A stretch of 64,000 nt of DNA. Source: Bradyrhizobium sp. WBOS07 (lineage in GTDB: Bacteria > Pseudomonadota > Alphaproteobacteria > Rhizobiales > Xanthobacteraceae). Shown piece after piece: positions 54,670 to 63,276 of this stretch. Where the stretch lies: NCBI RefSeq assembly GCF_024585165.1, contig NZ_CP029008.1, positions 3,658,001 through 3,722,000 on the forward strand. Direction: 5' to 3'. The notes beneath the pieces are model-generated. The model made no database searches, had not been told where the DNA came from, and worked only from the letters and a program-made list of their open reading frames with translations. Numbering within the stretch: the first letter of the stretch is position 1; every line of letters begins with the position of its first letter. Both the position numbers and the translations under genes were made by a program.

Positions 54670-55683
54670 ATGACTGTGCTAGTCACCGGCGGCGCCGGCT
54701 ATATCGGAAGTCACACGGTGCTCGCGCTGGCGGAAGCCGGCGAGGATGTCGTGGTGATCGACGATCTCTCCACCGGTTTCTCCGCCTATCTGCCTGAGGG
54801 CGTGCCGCTGTTCATCGGCGATGCCGGCGACGAGAACCTGCTCGAAGGCGTGATCGCCCAGCACGACATCGAAAGCATCATCCATTTCGCGGGGTCGGTC
54901 GTCGTCCCGGACTCGATGCGCGATCCGCTCGGCTATTACCGCAACAACTTCACGACCGCACGCAACCTGCTGAACGTCGCGGTCAAGCGCGGTATCAATC
55001 GCTTCATCTTCTCCTCGACCGCCGCCGTCTATGGCAATCCGGACCAGGTCCCAGTGCCCGAGCACGCGCCGACCCGGCCGCTGTCGCCCTACGGCTCGTC
55101 GAAGCTGATGACCGAGATCATGCTGCACGACGTTGCCGCCGCCTACGGCATGCAATACGTAACCTTGCGCTATTTCAACGTCGCCGGCGCCGATCCGCAC
55201 GCCCGCATCGGCCTTGCCACCGTCGGCGCCACGCATCTGCTCAAGATCGCGGTGGAAGCTGCGACCGGCCAGCGCGCCAAGATCGACGTGTTCGGCACCG
55301 ACTATCCGACCCCGGACGGCAGCTGCATTCGCGACTTCATCCACGTCACCGACCTCTCGCAGGCGCATCGTTCGGCCCTCGCCTATCTGCGCAACGGCGG
55401 GGCCTCGACGACGCTGAATTGCGGCTATGGCCGCGGCTATTCGGTGCTGGAGACCATCGACGCCGTGCGCCGCGTGTCGGGCCGCAGCTTTGCCGTGCAA
55501 TACGCGCCGCGCCGGCCAGGCGACATCATGACCATGGTCGCCGACACCAGCCGCATCCGCGGACTGCTGGACTGGAAGCCGCAATACGAGGACCTCGAGA
55601 CCATCGCGGCCCACGCGCTGGCCTGGGAGGACAAGCTGTTCCACGAGCGCCATGGCGAGCTTCGCCACGCCGCCTCCGCCTAG
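54670..55683 (+). CDS. galE: UDP-glucose 4-epimerase
   Basis: A 337-residue SDR that interconverts UDP-glucose and UDP-galactose. It has VTGGAGYIGSHTVLALAEAGEDVVV, IHFAGSVVVPDSM, FSSTAAVYGNPDQVPV, YGSSKLMTE as catalytic Tyr-x-x-x-Lys, and RYFNVAGADPHARIG. It supplies galactose for LPS and exopolysaccharide. Upstream are the divergent glycosyltransferase gene and a 126-base intergenic region. A hairpin after its stop is followed by A, not T. Confidence 0.95.
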   Translation: MTVLVTGGAGYIGSHTVLALAEAGEDVVVIDDLSTGFSAYLPEGVPLFIGDAGDENLLEGVIAQHDIESIIHFAGSVVVPDSMRDPLGYYRNNFTTARNLLNVAVKRGINRFIFSSTAAVYGNPDQVPVPEHAPTRPLSPYGSSKLMTEIMLHDVAAAYGMQYVTLRYFNVAGADPHARIGLATVGATHLLKIAVEAATGQRAKIDVFGTDYPTPDGSCIRDFIHVTDLSQAHRSALAYLRNGGASTTLNCGYGRGYSVLETIDAVRRVSGRSFAVQYAPRRPGDIMTMVADTSRIRGLLDWKPQYEDLETIAAHALAWEDKLFHERHGELRHAASA

Positions 55684-55801
55684 AATCATCCCAAGCGCAA
55701 GCCCTTAATTGGGCTTGAAAAACCGTAGCTGAGCGGGCACAGAGGCCCATCGATCCCTGACGCGCGGGCAGGCTTTGTCCTGCGCCGTCAATGGACCCCG
55801 G

Positions 55802-57607
55802 ATGGCCCAGTTTCCAAAAAAGATCACCGACGATCCCTATGCGGCAATGGCCCTGGTGCGCCGCCTGGTCACGGAACAGGGGATCGTCTACTGGCGGCGC
55901 TACCTCGTTGCTTTCGCGCTGATGGCGGTGGCCGCGGCCGCGACGGCGTGCGCGACCTACGTGCTCGGCCAGGTCATCAACCAGGCCTATGTCGACAAGA
56001 ACATCCCGGGCATCGCGATGTTCTCAGGGCTCACGGTGATCCTGCTCTTCATCAAGGGCGTGGCCACCTACGGCCACATGGTGATCCTGACCAAGATCTC
56101 GAACGCGATCCTTGCCACCAACCAGCGCCAGCTGTTCGCAAAATTGATGCGCGAGAGCGTCGGCTTCTTCTCCGAGCGCCATTCCTCCGAATTCCTGGCG
56201 CGGCTGACGGCCGGCGCCAAATCCATCACCGACGTGCTCAACATGCTGGTCAACGCCATCGGGCGCGACCTGCTGATGCTGCTCGCCATGATCGGCGTGA
56301 TGGTGTGGCAGGATCCGCTGATGTCGTTCATCGGCCTCGTCGCGGTGCCGCCGGCGATGCTGGTCCTGCGCAAGCTGGTGAAGCGCATCAAGGGCCTCGC
56401 CTACAACCAGTTCACCGGCACCGCCGACATCATGGAGACGATGCAGGAATCGCTGCAGGGCATCCGCACGGTCAAGGCGTTCACGCTGGAAGAGACCATG
56501 CAGAAGCGCATCGACGAGAACATCGCGATCGTCGAGCGCAACGCCAACAAGATGGCGCGCGTCGCCAACCGCTCCAACCCGTTGATGGAGATGCTCGGCG
56601 GCTTCGCGGTCGCCGGCTGCCTGATGTACGGCGGCTACAGCGTGGTCGCGCTCAACGCCACGCCCGGCGCGTTCTTCTCCTTCATGACCGCGTTCCTGAT
56701 GGCGACCGAGCCGGCCAAGCGGCTGGCGCGGCTCAACATCGATCTGAACAGCCAGCTCGTCGGCGCCCGCATGCTGCTCGAAGTGGTCGACAGCCCGGCC
56801 AGCGAACGCTCCGACGACGACAAGCCGGCGTTGAAGCTCACCGACGCGCGGATCGAACTGCGTGACGTCAGCTTCGCTTACCGCACCGGCGAGACCGTGC
56901 TCAACCGCATGAGCTTCGTCGCCGAGCCCGGCAAGGTCACCGCGCTGGTCGGCCCCTCCGGCGGCGGCAAATCGACCGTGCTGGCGCTGCTGCTGCGCTT
57001 CCATGAGGTGACGCAGGGCGACATCGTGATCGACGGCCAGTCGATCGGCGCGGTCTCGCGCAAATCGCTGCGCTCGCAGACCGCCTATGTCGGCCAGGAC
57101 GTCTATCTGTTCCGCGACACCATCCGGAGCAACATCGCCTTCGGCAAGCCGGGCGCGAGCGAGGACGAGATCATCGAGGCGGCGAAGGCGGCCTGCGCGC
57201 ATGACTTCATCATGGGCTTCCCGCTCGGCTACGACACCCCGGTCGGCGAGCACGGCACGCAGCTGTCCGGCGGACAGCGCCAGCGCATCGCGGTGGCGCG
57301 CGCGCTGATCAAGAACGCGCCGGTCATCCTGCTGGACGAGGCCACCGCGGCGCTCGATTCGGAGTCCGAGCGGCAGGTGCAGGAGGCGATCGAGCATCTG
57401 TGCCGAAACCGCACCACCATCGTGATCGCCCACCGTCTGCACACCATCATGCACGCGGATGCGATTCTCGTGGTCGAGGGCGGCGAGATCGTCGAGCAGG
57501 GCCGGCATGACGAACTGCTCCGCCGGGGTGGCCGTTACGCCTCGTTCTTCCGCCTGCAACACCACCACGATTCCGGCGCGCTGGCGCCGATCAGCGCAAC
57601 CGCATAG
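55802..57607 (+). CDS. ABC exporter with fused permease and ATPase (MsbA-like)
   Basis: A 601-residue half-transporter. Six membrane helices (about 30-320) with long cytoplasmic loops lead to an ATPase with GPSGGGKSTVLALLLRF, LSGGQRQRIAVARALI, VILLDEATAALDSESE and HRLHTIMHAD. It resembles MsbA and the glucan exporter NdvA. The position in an LPS cluster favours export of lipid A or polysaccharide precursor. The ATG at 55802 is used; an in-frame TTG at 55775 has little support. Confidence 0.9.
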   Translation: MAQFPKKITDDPYAAMALVRRLVTEQGIVYWRRYLVAFALMAVAAAATACATYVLGQVINQAYVDKNIPGIAMFSGLTVILLFIKGVATYGHMVILTKISNAILATNQRQLFAKLMRESVGFFSERHSSEFLARLTAGAKSITDVLNMLVNAIGRDLLMLLAMIGVMVWQDPLMSFIGLVAVPPAMLVLRKLVKRIKGLAYNQFTGTADIMETMQESLQGIRTVKAFTLEETMQKRIDENIAIVERNANKMARVANRSNPLMEMLGGFAVAGCLMYGGYSVVALNATPGAFFSFMTAFLMATEPAKRLARLNIDLNSQLVGARMLLEVVDSPASERSDDDKPALKLTDARIELRDVSFAYRTGETVLNRMSFVAEPGKVTALVGPSGGGKSTVLALLLRFHEVTQGDIVIDGQSIGAVSRKSLRSQTAYVGQDVYLFRDTIRSNIAFGKPGASEDEIIEAAKAACAHDFIMGFPLGYDTPVGEHGTQLSGGQRQRIAVARALIKNAPVILLDEATAALDSESERQVQEAIEHLCRNRTTIVIAHRLHTIMHADAILVVEGGEIVEQGRHDELLRRGGRYASFFRLQHHHDSGALAPISATA

Positions 57608-57642
57608 AGTTCGTTCCACCTCAAGAGCAGCGAGACCGCTTC

Positions 57643-58350
57643 ATGAACGCCGCCTCCTACGTCATCCCGCTTCCGCCCCAGGCTTCGCTTCCCGTCGTCG
57701 GGGAAAGCGGCCGTTATCCGGTTCGCCGCATCTGGTGCGTCGGCCGCAATTATCTCGAGCACATCCGCGAGATGGGCAATGACGAGCGCGCCCCGCCGTT
57801 TTTCTTCGCCAAGCACGCCGACATGCTGGTGCCCGACGGCGCCACCATTCCCTATCCGCCGCTGACCAAGGACCTCCATCACGAGGTCGAGCTGGTCGTG
57901 GCGATGAAGAGCGGCGGCCTCAACATCCCCGCCGACAAGGCGCTCGATCACGTCTACGGCTACGCCGTCGGCATCGATCTCACCCGCCGCGACCTCCAGA
58001 TCGCCTCGCGCAAGAAGGAGCGCCCCTGGGAGATCGGCAAGTCGTTCGACGGCTCCGCTCCGTGCTCGGCGATTCAGCCGGCCTCCAAGATCGGCCATCC
58101 CGCCAAAGGCAAGATCTGGCTCACGGTCAACGGCAAGGAAGCCCAGAAGGGCGACCTCACCGAGCTGATCTGGAACGTACCCGAGATCATCTGGCAGCTC
58201 TCGCAACAGGTGAAGCTTGCCGCCGGCGACATCATCATGACGGGCACTCCGGCCGGCGTGTCCCAGCTCCAGCCCGGCGACAAGCTCGAATGCGGCGTCG
58301 ACGGTGTCGGCACGCTGAAGGTGAGCATCGGCCAGCCCGAGCAGGCTTGA
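57643..58350 (+). CDS. Fumarylacetoacetate hydrolase family protein
   Basis: A 235-residue FAH-fold hydrolase or decarboxylase. The metal site is formed by DLHHEVELVVAM (His-x-x-Glu) and later Asp in GIDLTRRDLQ; GTPAGVSQLQPGD is the conserved C-terminal loop. Members cleave C-C bonds in acylpyruvates or decarboxylate oxaloacetate; the fragment SIGQPEQA ends the protein. It follows the exporter by 35 bases, so read-through is possible, but no functional link is evident. Confidence 0.9.
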   Translation: MNAASYVIPLPPQASLPVVGESGRYPVRRIWCVGRNYLEHIREMGNDERAPPFFFAKHADMLVPDGATIPYPPLTKDLHHEVELVVAMKSGGLNIPADKALDHVYGYAVGIDLTRRDLQIASRKKERPWEIGKSFDGSAPCSAIQPASKIGHPAKGKIWLTVNGKEAQKGDLTELIWNVPEIIWQLSQQVKLAAGDIIMTGTPAGVSQLQPGDKLECGVDGVGTLKVSIGQPEQA

Positions 58351-58351
58351 A

Positions 58352-58442
58352 TCGTAGGGGGATTGGCGAAAGCGTAATCCACCACCGTCTTGTTGCGTCG
58401 AGGTGGTGGATTACGCTTCGCTGATCCACCCAACACGCTACC
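58352..58442. repeat. Inverted repeat overlapping the 3' end of the SnoaL-like gene
   Basis: Left arm AGCGTAATCCACCACC and right arm GGTGGTGGATTACGCTTCGC fold on each other around a 15-base loop. GTAGGG...-type borders as in other Bradyrhizobium intergenic repeats are present. It extends into the last codon of the next gene. Confidence 0.6.
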
Positions 58443-58944
58443 AGGCCTTCACCGGCCGATTGGCATGGCTTGTCTGCGGGACACCGCGATTGAGTGACAT
58501 GTGCGAATGGACGCACAGCCAGCCGTCGCCACATCTTGAAAACACCATCGTCGCTCGGCCGGGACGTGGAAATGGGCTGCCATCTTGATGATAGCCCGTG
58601 CTCGTCCACGGCGCGATCACGGTTGCCATCGTGCCGTCGGGCGATGCCAGGATCGAGGCCTGATCGAGCACGAATCGGAAGTCGGTCGTCTTGGGCCAGA
58701 CATTGTCCCATTGGGTCGCGACCCATTGATCGAGGCCGGGGATGACGTCGTTGTGGGTGCCGAAGGCCAGGACGTCGGGATGAAAGAGCGGCCGCGCCGA
58801 GGCGTAGTCGACCTCGCGAACATAGCCCGCGAAGGTTTCCAGCCAATCGCGGAAGAACTGCTCGATCTCAACATTCGCGGTCGGCAAGGAGGCCATCACC
58901 TGCTCCACATTCGGCAATTTGATCGCGGTAACGTTTGTTGCCAT
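58438..58944 (-). CDS. SnoaL/NTF2-like domain protein
   Basis: A 168-residue single-domain protein of the cone-shaped NTF2/SnoaL fold (FFRDWLETFAGYVREVDYASARPLFHPDVLAFGTH, FVLDQASILASPDG and WLCVHSHMSLNRG). These proteins bind small molecules or act as isomerases; the DNA gives no substrate. The start is ATG at 58944. It diverges from the Spy-like gene and its end overlaps an interspersed repeat. Confidence 0.85.
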   Translation of the reverse strand: MATNVTAIKLPNVEQVMASLPTANVEIEQFFRDWLETFAGYVREVDYASARPLFHPDVLAFGTHNDVIPGLDQWVATQWDNVWPKTTDFRFVLDQASILASPDGTMATVIAPWTSTGYHQDGSPFPRPGRATMVFSRCGDGWLCVHSHMSLNRGVPQTSHANRPVKAW

Positions 58945-59058
58945 GGGCCGGACGATCCAGCAAGATTTCAGCCCCGAGATCACTCGATCGCGATGGGTAA
59001 CGTCGCACCCGGGTCCGTTGCTTCGGCATGGCCGGCCCGACTTGATGGAGCCAGATTC

Positions 59059-59601
59059 ATGAACCGCCTCCTTCTGCTTGCCGCCTCTCTCGTCCTCACC
59101 GCCAGCGCGGCCGGCGCCCAGTCCAGCCACCCTTATGCCGGCATGGAAAGGCGCCCGATCAAGGCGCTGTCACAGCAGCAGATCGACGACCTTCGCGCCG
59201 GACGCGGTATGGGCTTGGCTCTTGCTGCGGAGCTCAATGGATATCCCGGTCCCAGCCACGTGCTCGAGCTCGGCGACAGCCTCGACTTGACAGCCGATCA
59301 ACGCGTCGAGGTCCGGCGACTGTTCGATGCCATGAAACAGGAAACCGTTCCGTTGGGTCACAAGCTCGTCGAGCAAGAGCGAGCGCTGGAAGACCTTTTC
59401 TCGTCCCGTGCGGTCACGTCGGAAGCGCTCAAGACGAGCATCGGGGCCATTGCCGAAACCCAGGGACAGCTCCGCGAGAGCCATCTCAAATATCATCTGT
59501 CGACCGCCGCCTTGCTCAATCAGAACCAGATGCAGCGATATGCAGAGTTGCGAGGCTACCAGCGTCCCGACAGCTCCGCAGGGCACAAGCACCGCCACTA
59601 G
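59059..59601 (+). CDS. Spy/CpxP-like periplasmic chaperone or metal-resistance protein
   Basis: A 180-residue exported protein. A signal peptide (residues 1-20, cleavage after AGA) is followed by a helical domain with the LTxxQ motif (LTADQRVEVRRLF) typical of Spy/CpxP/CnrX proteins, and a second QMQRYAELRGY repeat of the same helix type. The C-terminus is His-rich (HKHRH), which suggests metal binding. It has no adjacent two-component system. The ATG at 59059 gives the signal peptide; the longer open frame is rejected. Confidence 0.85.
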   Translation: MNRLLLLAASLVLTASAAGAQSSHPYAGMERRPIKALSQQQIDDLRAGRGMGLALAAELNGYPGPSHVLELGDSLDLTADQRVEVRRLFDAMKQETVPLGHKLVEQERALEDLFSSRAVTSEALKTSIGAIAETQGQLRESHLKYHLSTAALLNQNQMQRYAELRGYQRPDSSAGHKHRH

Positions 59602-59710
59602 ACGCAGCCGACCGAGATCGGACGATCGTGGCAGGACGTCCGAAAGCAATCCGCATATCGGCACGACGCAAGGGCGAACCAAGCTTCGCCGATCCGCCCC
59701 ATGTGTCGCT

Positions 59711-60640
59711 TCAATTCAGTGCCGAATACACGATGAGACCGAGAATCAACGCCGCCAGCGCGTATTTCAGCGTGTAGTAGACGTTGCGATTCCACTCCTT
59801 GACCTTGCGGCTGGCGAGATGAACCTCGTAGAGCTTGCCGAACACCTTGTTGAGCACGCCGACATTCTCGCCGTCGACGTTCTGGGTCGCCGACGCCTTG
59901 ACGATGTGATGGCTGACCCAGCGGTTGATTGCGGTCATGAAGCCGAACTTCATTGGGCGCTCGACGTCGCAGAACAGGATGATGCGGTTGACGTCGGTCG
60001 CATTCTCGGCGCTGTGAATGAAGGTCTCGTCGAACATGAAGGCTTCGCCGTCGCGCCAGACGCATTCGACGCCGTCGACCACGATGCGGCACTTGTTCGA
60101 GTTCGGCGTGACCAGGCCGAGGTGATAGCGCAGTGAGCCAGCGAAGGGATCTCGGTGCGCGCCCAGCCTGCCACCCGGCGGCAGCATCGCGAACATCGCG
60201 CCGTGCACGCTCGGGATCGACTTCAGCAGCTCAACCGTCTTCGGGCACAGCGTGTTCGCCGAGGGCAGGAAGTCGTCATACCATTTCAGGTAAAACCGTT
60301 TCCAGCCGCTCTTGAAGAACGAGTAGAAACCCCAGTCATTGTTCTTGGCCGCCGCGCGGATAAACCCTTCGTCGAACAGGCGCACGGCTTCGTCGCGGAT
60401 GGTCTCCCAGTTCTCGCTCAGCGGCTTCAGCTCGGGAAACTGCTCGACCGGGATCACCGGCTTGTTCGGCACCGCCGAGCCCGCATACATCAGCACATTG
60501 TAAGGGGCCAGATAGGTCGAGTGGTCGCCGAGCTGGCGGGCAAAGCACAGCCGCTGCTTGCCGCGGAAGTGAACGTAAATCGTCGAGGCCGCGAGCACAT
60601 AAAGAATGACAAGCTGCGGCGCAAAAAGCTGATTCAACAT
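59711..60640 (-). CDS. lpxO: Lipid A hydroxylase, aspartyl/asparaginyl beta-hydroxylase family
   Basis: A 309-residue Fe(II)/2-oxoglutarate dioxygenase anchored by an N-terminal helix (residues 8-24) and a C-terminal helix. The iron facial triad is seen in GAHRDPF and FDETFIHSAEN, and RYHLGLVTPN and RDGEAFMFDE match LpxO. It would hydroxylate the secondary acyl chain of lipid A. Lipid A in rhizobia is highly modified, which fits. The gene stands alone beside an inverted repeat upstream of the start. Confidence 0.9.
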   Translation of the reverse strand: MLNQLFAPQLVILYVLAASTIYVHFRGKQRLCFARQLGDHSTYLAPYNVLMYAGSAVPNKPVIPVEQFPELKPLSENWETIRDEAVRLFDEGFIRAAAKNNDWGFYSFFKSGWKRFYLKWYDDFLPSANTLCPKTVELLKSIPSVHGAMFAMLPPGGRLGAHRDPFAGSLRYHLGLVTPNSNKCRIVVDGVECVWRDGEAFMFDETFIHSAENATDVNRIILFCDVERPMKFGFMTAINRWVSHHIVKASATQNVDGENVGVLNKVFGKLYEVHLASRKVKEWNRNVYYTLKYALAALILGLIVYSALN

Positions 60641-60649
60641 CTCCCCGTT

Positions 60650-60736
60650 CCCCAGTGAACTCAGCCGGGGACGTCATCTACTCCGGCCGAACGTGTGCGA
60701 CAAGATATTCGCCGCTGGGTTGCGTTCACACTGGGG
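60650..60736. repeat. Inverted repeat upstream of lpxO
   Basis: CCCCAGTGAAC (60650-60660) and GTTCACACTGGGG (60724-60736) are complementary except for two extra bases. It lies in the leader of lpxO and encodes nothing. Confidence 0.45.
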
Positions 60737-60776
60737 AGAGCAGACGGGGGAACCTGGTGGTGGTCAATCGACCCCA

Positions 60777-60932
60777 TCACGCCCGGGACAGCGCCTGGAG
60801 ACCCTTGAAGGTCAGGCGCTTGGGGTCGGTGACGCCGGCCAGATAGAGACGGCGGATAAAGGCGATGACGGCATCGCGGTCGCAATCGGTCAGCGCGACG
60901 ACGGCATCGACGGCGATTCTCTGGGCTTCCAT
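60777..60932 (-). CDS. Small hypothetical protein, 51 residues
   Basis: A short ORF beginning MEAQRIAVDAVVALTDCDRD and ending QALSRA. It is predicted as two helices with an acidic Cys/Asp turn and has no signal or membrane segment. Support: an exact GAGGTGAG ribosome site seven bases before the ATG at 60932, high third-position GC and codon use as in neighbours. I do not recognise the family. It is shorter than the usual 60-residue cut-off. Confidence 0.65.
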   Translation of the reverse strand: MEAQRIAVDAVVALTDCDRDAVIAFIRRLYLAGVTDPKRLTFKGLQALSRA

Positions 60933-61077
60933 TGGGCTCACCTCGGCCTTGCGAGTAACCCCGGCCGAGACAGGCTAGGATTGATCCGTAAATTCGGCGT
61001 TAACCGTTCGGGAACATGGCCCGATTCAGCGAGGCGGCCGTATACGCAAAACAACGCATTGCCAGGCGCGCGGCGGC

Positions 61078-62001
61078 TCAGCGCGCCTTGATGCTCTTCC
61101 TCAGCTGCGCAAAGTGCTTCTTCAGCCGGGGCACGGCAAAATCGGTGAAGGCGCGCACCTTCGGCACAGCGAGCCGGCCCTGCGGGCAGATCAGGTGGGC
61201 CGGCATTTCAGGATCCGCATCACCAGCCAGTACAATCTCGAGCTCGCCGCGGGCGACCTGCTCGGCCACCTGGTAAGAATACATCCGCGCAACGCCGCGC
61301 CCGGCGACCGTGGAGGCGACCGCCGCATAGGTGCTGTTGACGACAAGCCGAGGTGTGAACTGAACCGTGCGCGGCACTGACGCGCCGGCCTGCGGCGCAA
61401 AGGTCCAGGAATTGGGCAGGTGCGCCATCGCCACGATCTGGTGCTTGGCGAGATCGCCGGGCTCGTTGATGTGTGGATGCTGCTTGAGATAGCGCGGTGC
61501 TGCCACGACGATGCGGCTGATCTCGCCGACCCGCATCGCGATCATGGCTGAATCCGCGAGGGGCCCGATGCGAAGCGCGATATCGATGCCCTCTTCGATC
61601 AGGTTGACCGCCCGGTCGAACAACAGCAGCTTGGCCGACACGGTCGGATAAGCGTCGAGGAACGCATCGAGGATCGGCCGCAAGACCATTTCCCCCGAGA
61701 CCACGGGAGCCGTGATCGTGAGCAGGCCGCGCGGCGCGGTGCGCGGTCCAGCCGCGACGTCGTCGGCTTCCTCGAGTTCGGCGAGCACACGGCGGCAGAT
61801 CGCGGCATAACGTTCCCCCTCCTCGCTCAGCTTGATCGCGCGAGTCGTCCGGTGCAGCAGTACGGCGCCGACGCGTTCTTCCAAAAACGCGATGGCCCGG
61901 CTCACCGCAGCCGGCGAGCGGCCGAGCTTGCGCCCGGCGCCAGCCAAGCTGCCCTCGTCCACGGCCAGGACGAATACTTTCATCGCATCCAGACGATCCA
62001 T
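61078..62001 (-). CDS. LysR family transcriptional regulator
   Basis: A 307-residue regulator. The N-terminal winged helix-turn-helix (MDRLDAMKVFVLAVDEGSLAGAGRKLGRS...SRAIAFLEERVG) is followed by a substrate-binding domain (about 90-295) with SAKLLLFDRAVNLIEEGIDIALRIG. It belongs to the DsdC/CatR-like AaeR group. It is divergent from the SDR gene and may regulate the SDR and tautomerase; the inducer is unknown. The start is ATG at 62001. Confidence 0.93.
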   Translation of the reverse strand: MDRLDAMKVFVLAVDEGSLAGAGRKLGRSPAAVSRAIAFLEERVGAVLLHRTTRAIKLSEEGERYAAICRRVLAELEEADDVAAGPRTAPRGLLTITAPVVSGEMVLRPILDAFLDAYPTVSAKLLLFDRAVNLIEEGIDIALRIGPLADSAMIAMRVGEISRIVVAAPRYLKQHPHINEPGDLAKHQIVAMAHLPNSWTFAPQAGASVPRTVQFTPRLVVNSTYAAVASTVAGRGVARMYSYQVAEQVARGELEIVLAGDADPEMPAHLICPQGRLAVPKVRAFTDFAVPRLKKHFAQLRKSIKAR

Positions 62002-62110
62002 TCCCTTCCCGTCGCCCCCTGAGCTTCCGCTCGCAGGCTAGGCGCTCGCCGCAAGCTCGACAACCACCGCCGGGGCGGCCGCCCCCGCATTCGCTCGCGC
62101 GGCGAAAGAG

Positions 62111-62123
62111 TGTCTGCCGGACA
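62111..62123. promoter_or_regulatory. LysR-type operator candidate
   Basis: TGTCTGCCGGACA is an imperfect palindrome in the divergent region between the LysR gene and the SDR gene. It is a weak candidate for the regulator's binding site. Confidence 0.3.
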
Positions 62124-62217
62124 GCGGATATTTGCGACCGGCCCGTCGCAGCGTACCTCAGCACGCAAGCCGGCCGCTGCCGGCACAGATTCTCGGAGCC
62201 AACAACAGGAGCCCATC

Positions 62218-62928
62218 ATGGGTATCGAACAGAAGGTCGCCATCGTCACCGGTGCATCGCAGGGCATCGGCGCCGCCCTGGTCCGGGGTTTTCGCGATCG
62301 CAATTACCGCGTCGTCGCCACGGCTCGCTCCATCAAGCCGTCGGGTGACGATGATATCCTCGCCGTGCCCGGCGACATCGCCGATCGGGCCACTGCCGAG
62401 CGTGTGGTCTCTCAGGCCCTCGCCCGCTTCGGCCGTGTCGACACGCTGGTCAACAATGCCGGCATCTTCGTCGCAAAGCCGTTCACCCAGTACACGGTCG
62501 AAGACTATGCAGCAGTGATGGGCACCAACGTCGCGGGCTTTTTCAACATCACCCAGCTCGCCATGGCCGAGATGGAGAAGCAGGGGTCCGGCCACGTCGT
62601 CCAGATCACGACCACGCTGGCGGATCAGGCCAATTCGAACGTGCCCTCGGTGCTGGCCTCGCTGAGCAAGGGCGGGCTGAACGCCGCGACCAGATCGCTC
62701 GCGATCGAATACGCCAAGCGCGGCATCCGGGTGAACGCGGTGTCGCCCGGCATCATCAAATCGCCGATGCACCCGGTCGCGACGCATGCGCAGCTCAGTG
62801 CGCTGCACCCGGTCGGTCACATGGGCGAGATGTCCGACATCGTCGATGCGGTGCTCTATCTCGAGGGGGCCTCCTTCGTCACCGGCGAGATCCTGCACGT
62901 CGACGGCGGGCAGAGCGCGGGACATTGA
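62218..62928 (+). CDS. SDR family oxidoreductase lacking the catalytic Tyr
   Basis: A 236-residue short-chain dehydrogenase. The cofactor motif TGASQGIG and NNAGIFVAKPF are intact, but the active-site Ser position reads ITTT and the segment before the Lys reads LASLSKGG, so the residue four before Lys is Ala and not Tyr. PGIIKSPMHP and VDGGQSAGH are normal. Either catalysis works differently, or the protein binds cofactor only. It is followed by the tautomerase after 16 bases. ATG at 62218 has AACAGGAG before it. Confidence 0.88.
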   Translation: MGIEQKVAIVTGASQGIGAALVRGFRDRNYRVVATARSIKPSGDDDILAVPGDIADRATAERVVSQALARFGRVDTLVNNAGIFVAKPFTQYTVEDYAAVMGTNVAGFFNITQLAMAEMEKQGSGHVVQITTTLADQANSNVPSVLASLSKGGLNAATRSLAIEYAKRGIRVNAVSPGIIKSPMHPVATHAQLSALHPVGHMGEMSDIVDAVLYLEGASFVTGEILHVDGGQSAGH

Positions 62929-62944
62929 GACGAGGAGACGCACG

Positions 62945-63181
62945 ATGCCCATCGTCACCATTCAAGTGACCCGCGAGGGAACGACGCCGGGGGCGGCGTC
63001 GCTCTCGGCGGCGGAGAAGGCCGCTCTGATCGAGGGTTCGAGCCAGCTCCTGCTCGACGTGCTCGGCAAGCCGCTGGAGTCCACCTTCGTCGTGATCGAA
63101 GAACTCGACACCGCCAATTGGGGCTGGGGCGGGCTGCCCGTGCAGGAATTCCGACGCCGGCGCGCTGCCCAGACGGAATGA
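62945..63181 (+). CDS. Tautomerase of 4-oxalocrotonate family
   Basis: A 78-residue protein with N-terminal catalytic Pro1 after Met removal (MPIVTIQVTREG), an Arg/Lys-rich helix and the SSQLLLDVLGKPLESTFVVIEE region. It has the conserved Trp-Gly-Trp-Gly-Gly (NWGWGGLPVQEFR), seen in the hydroxymuconate or phenylpyruvate-like branch. The gene pairs with the SDR, so a common pathway is likely. Substrate unknown. Confidence 0.88.
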   Translation: MPIVTIQVTREGTTPGAASLSAAEKAALIEGSSQLLLDVLGKPLESTFVVIEELDTANWGWGGLPVQEFRRRRAAQTE

Positions 63182-63276
63182 TCGGCCGGTCATGCGCGCA
63201 AGGGGGGCCGTGACCGACGCAGACACGAAGCAGTCCATCGCGCCCCGGCCGAAACGGCATTGCGGAGGAGGCGCCG

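Noticed and set aside
55698..55717. Terminator after galE (CAAGCCC TTAATT GGGCTTG)
   Set aside because: The stem is good but is followed by A and not T on the galE strand.
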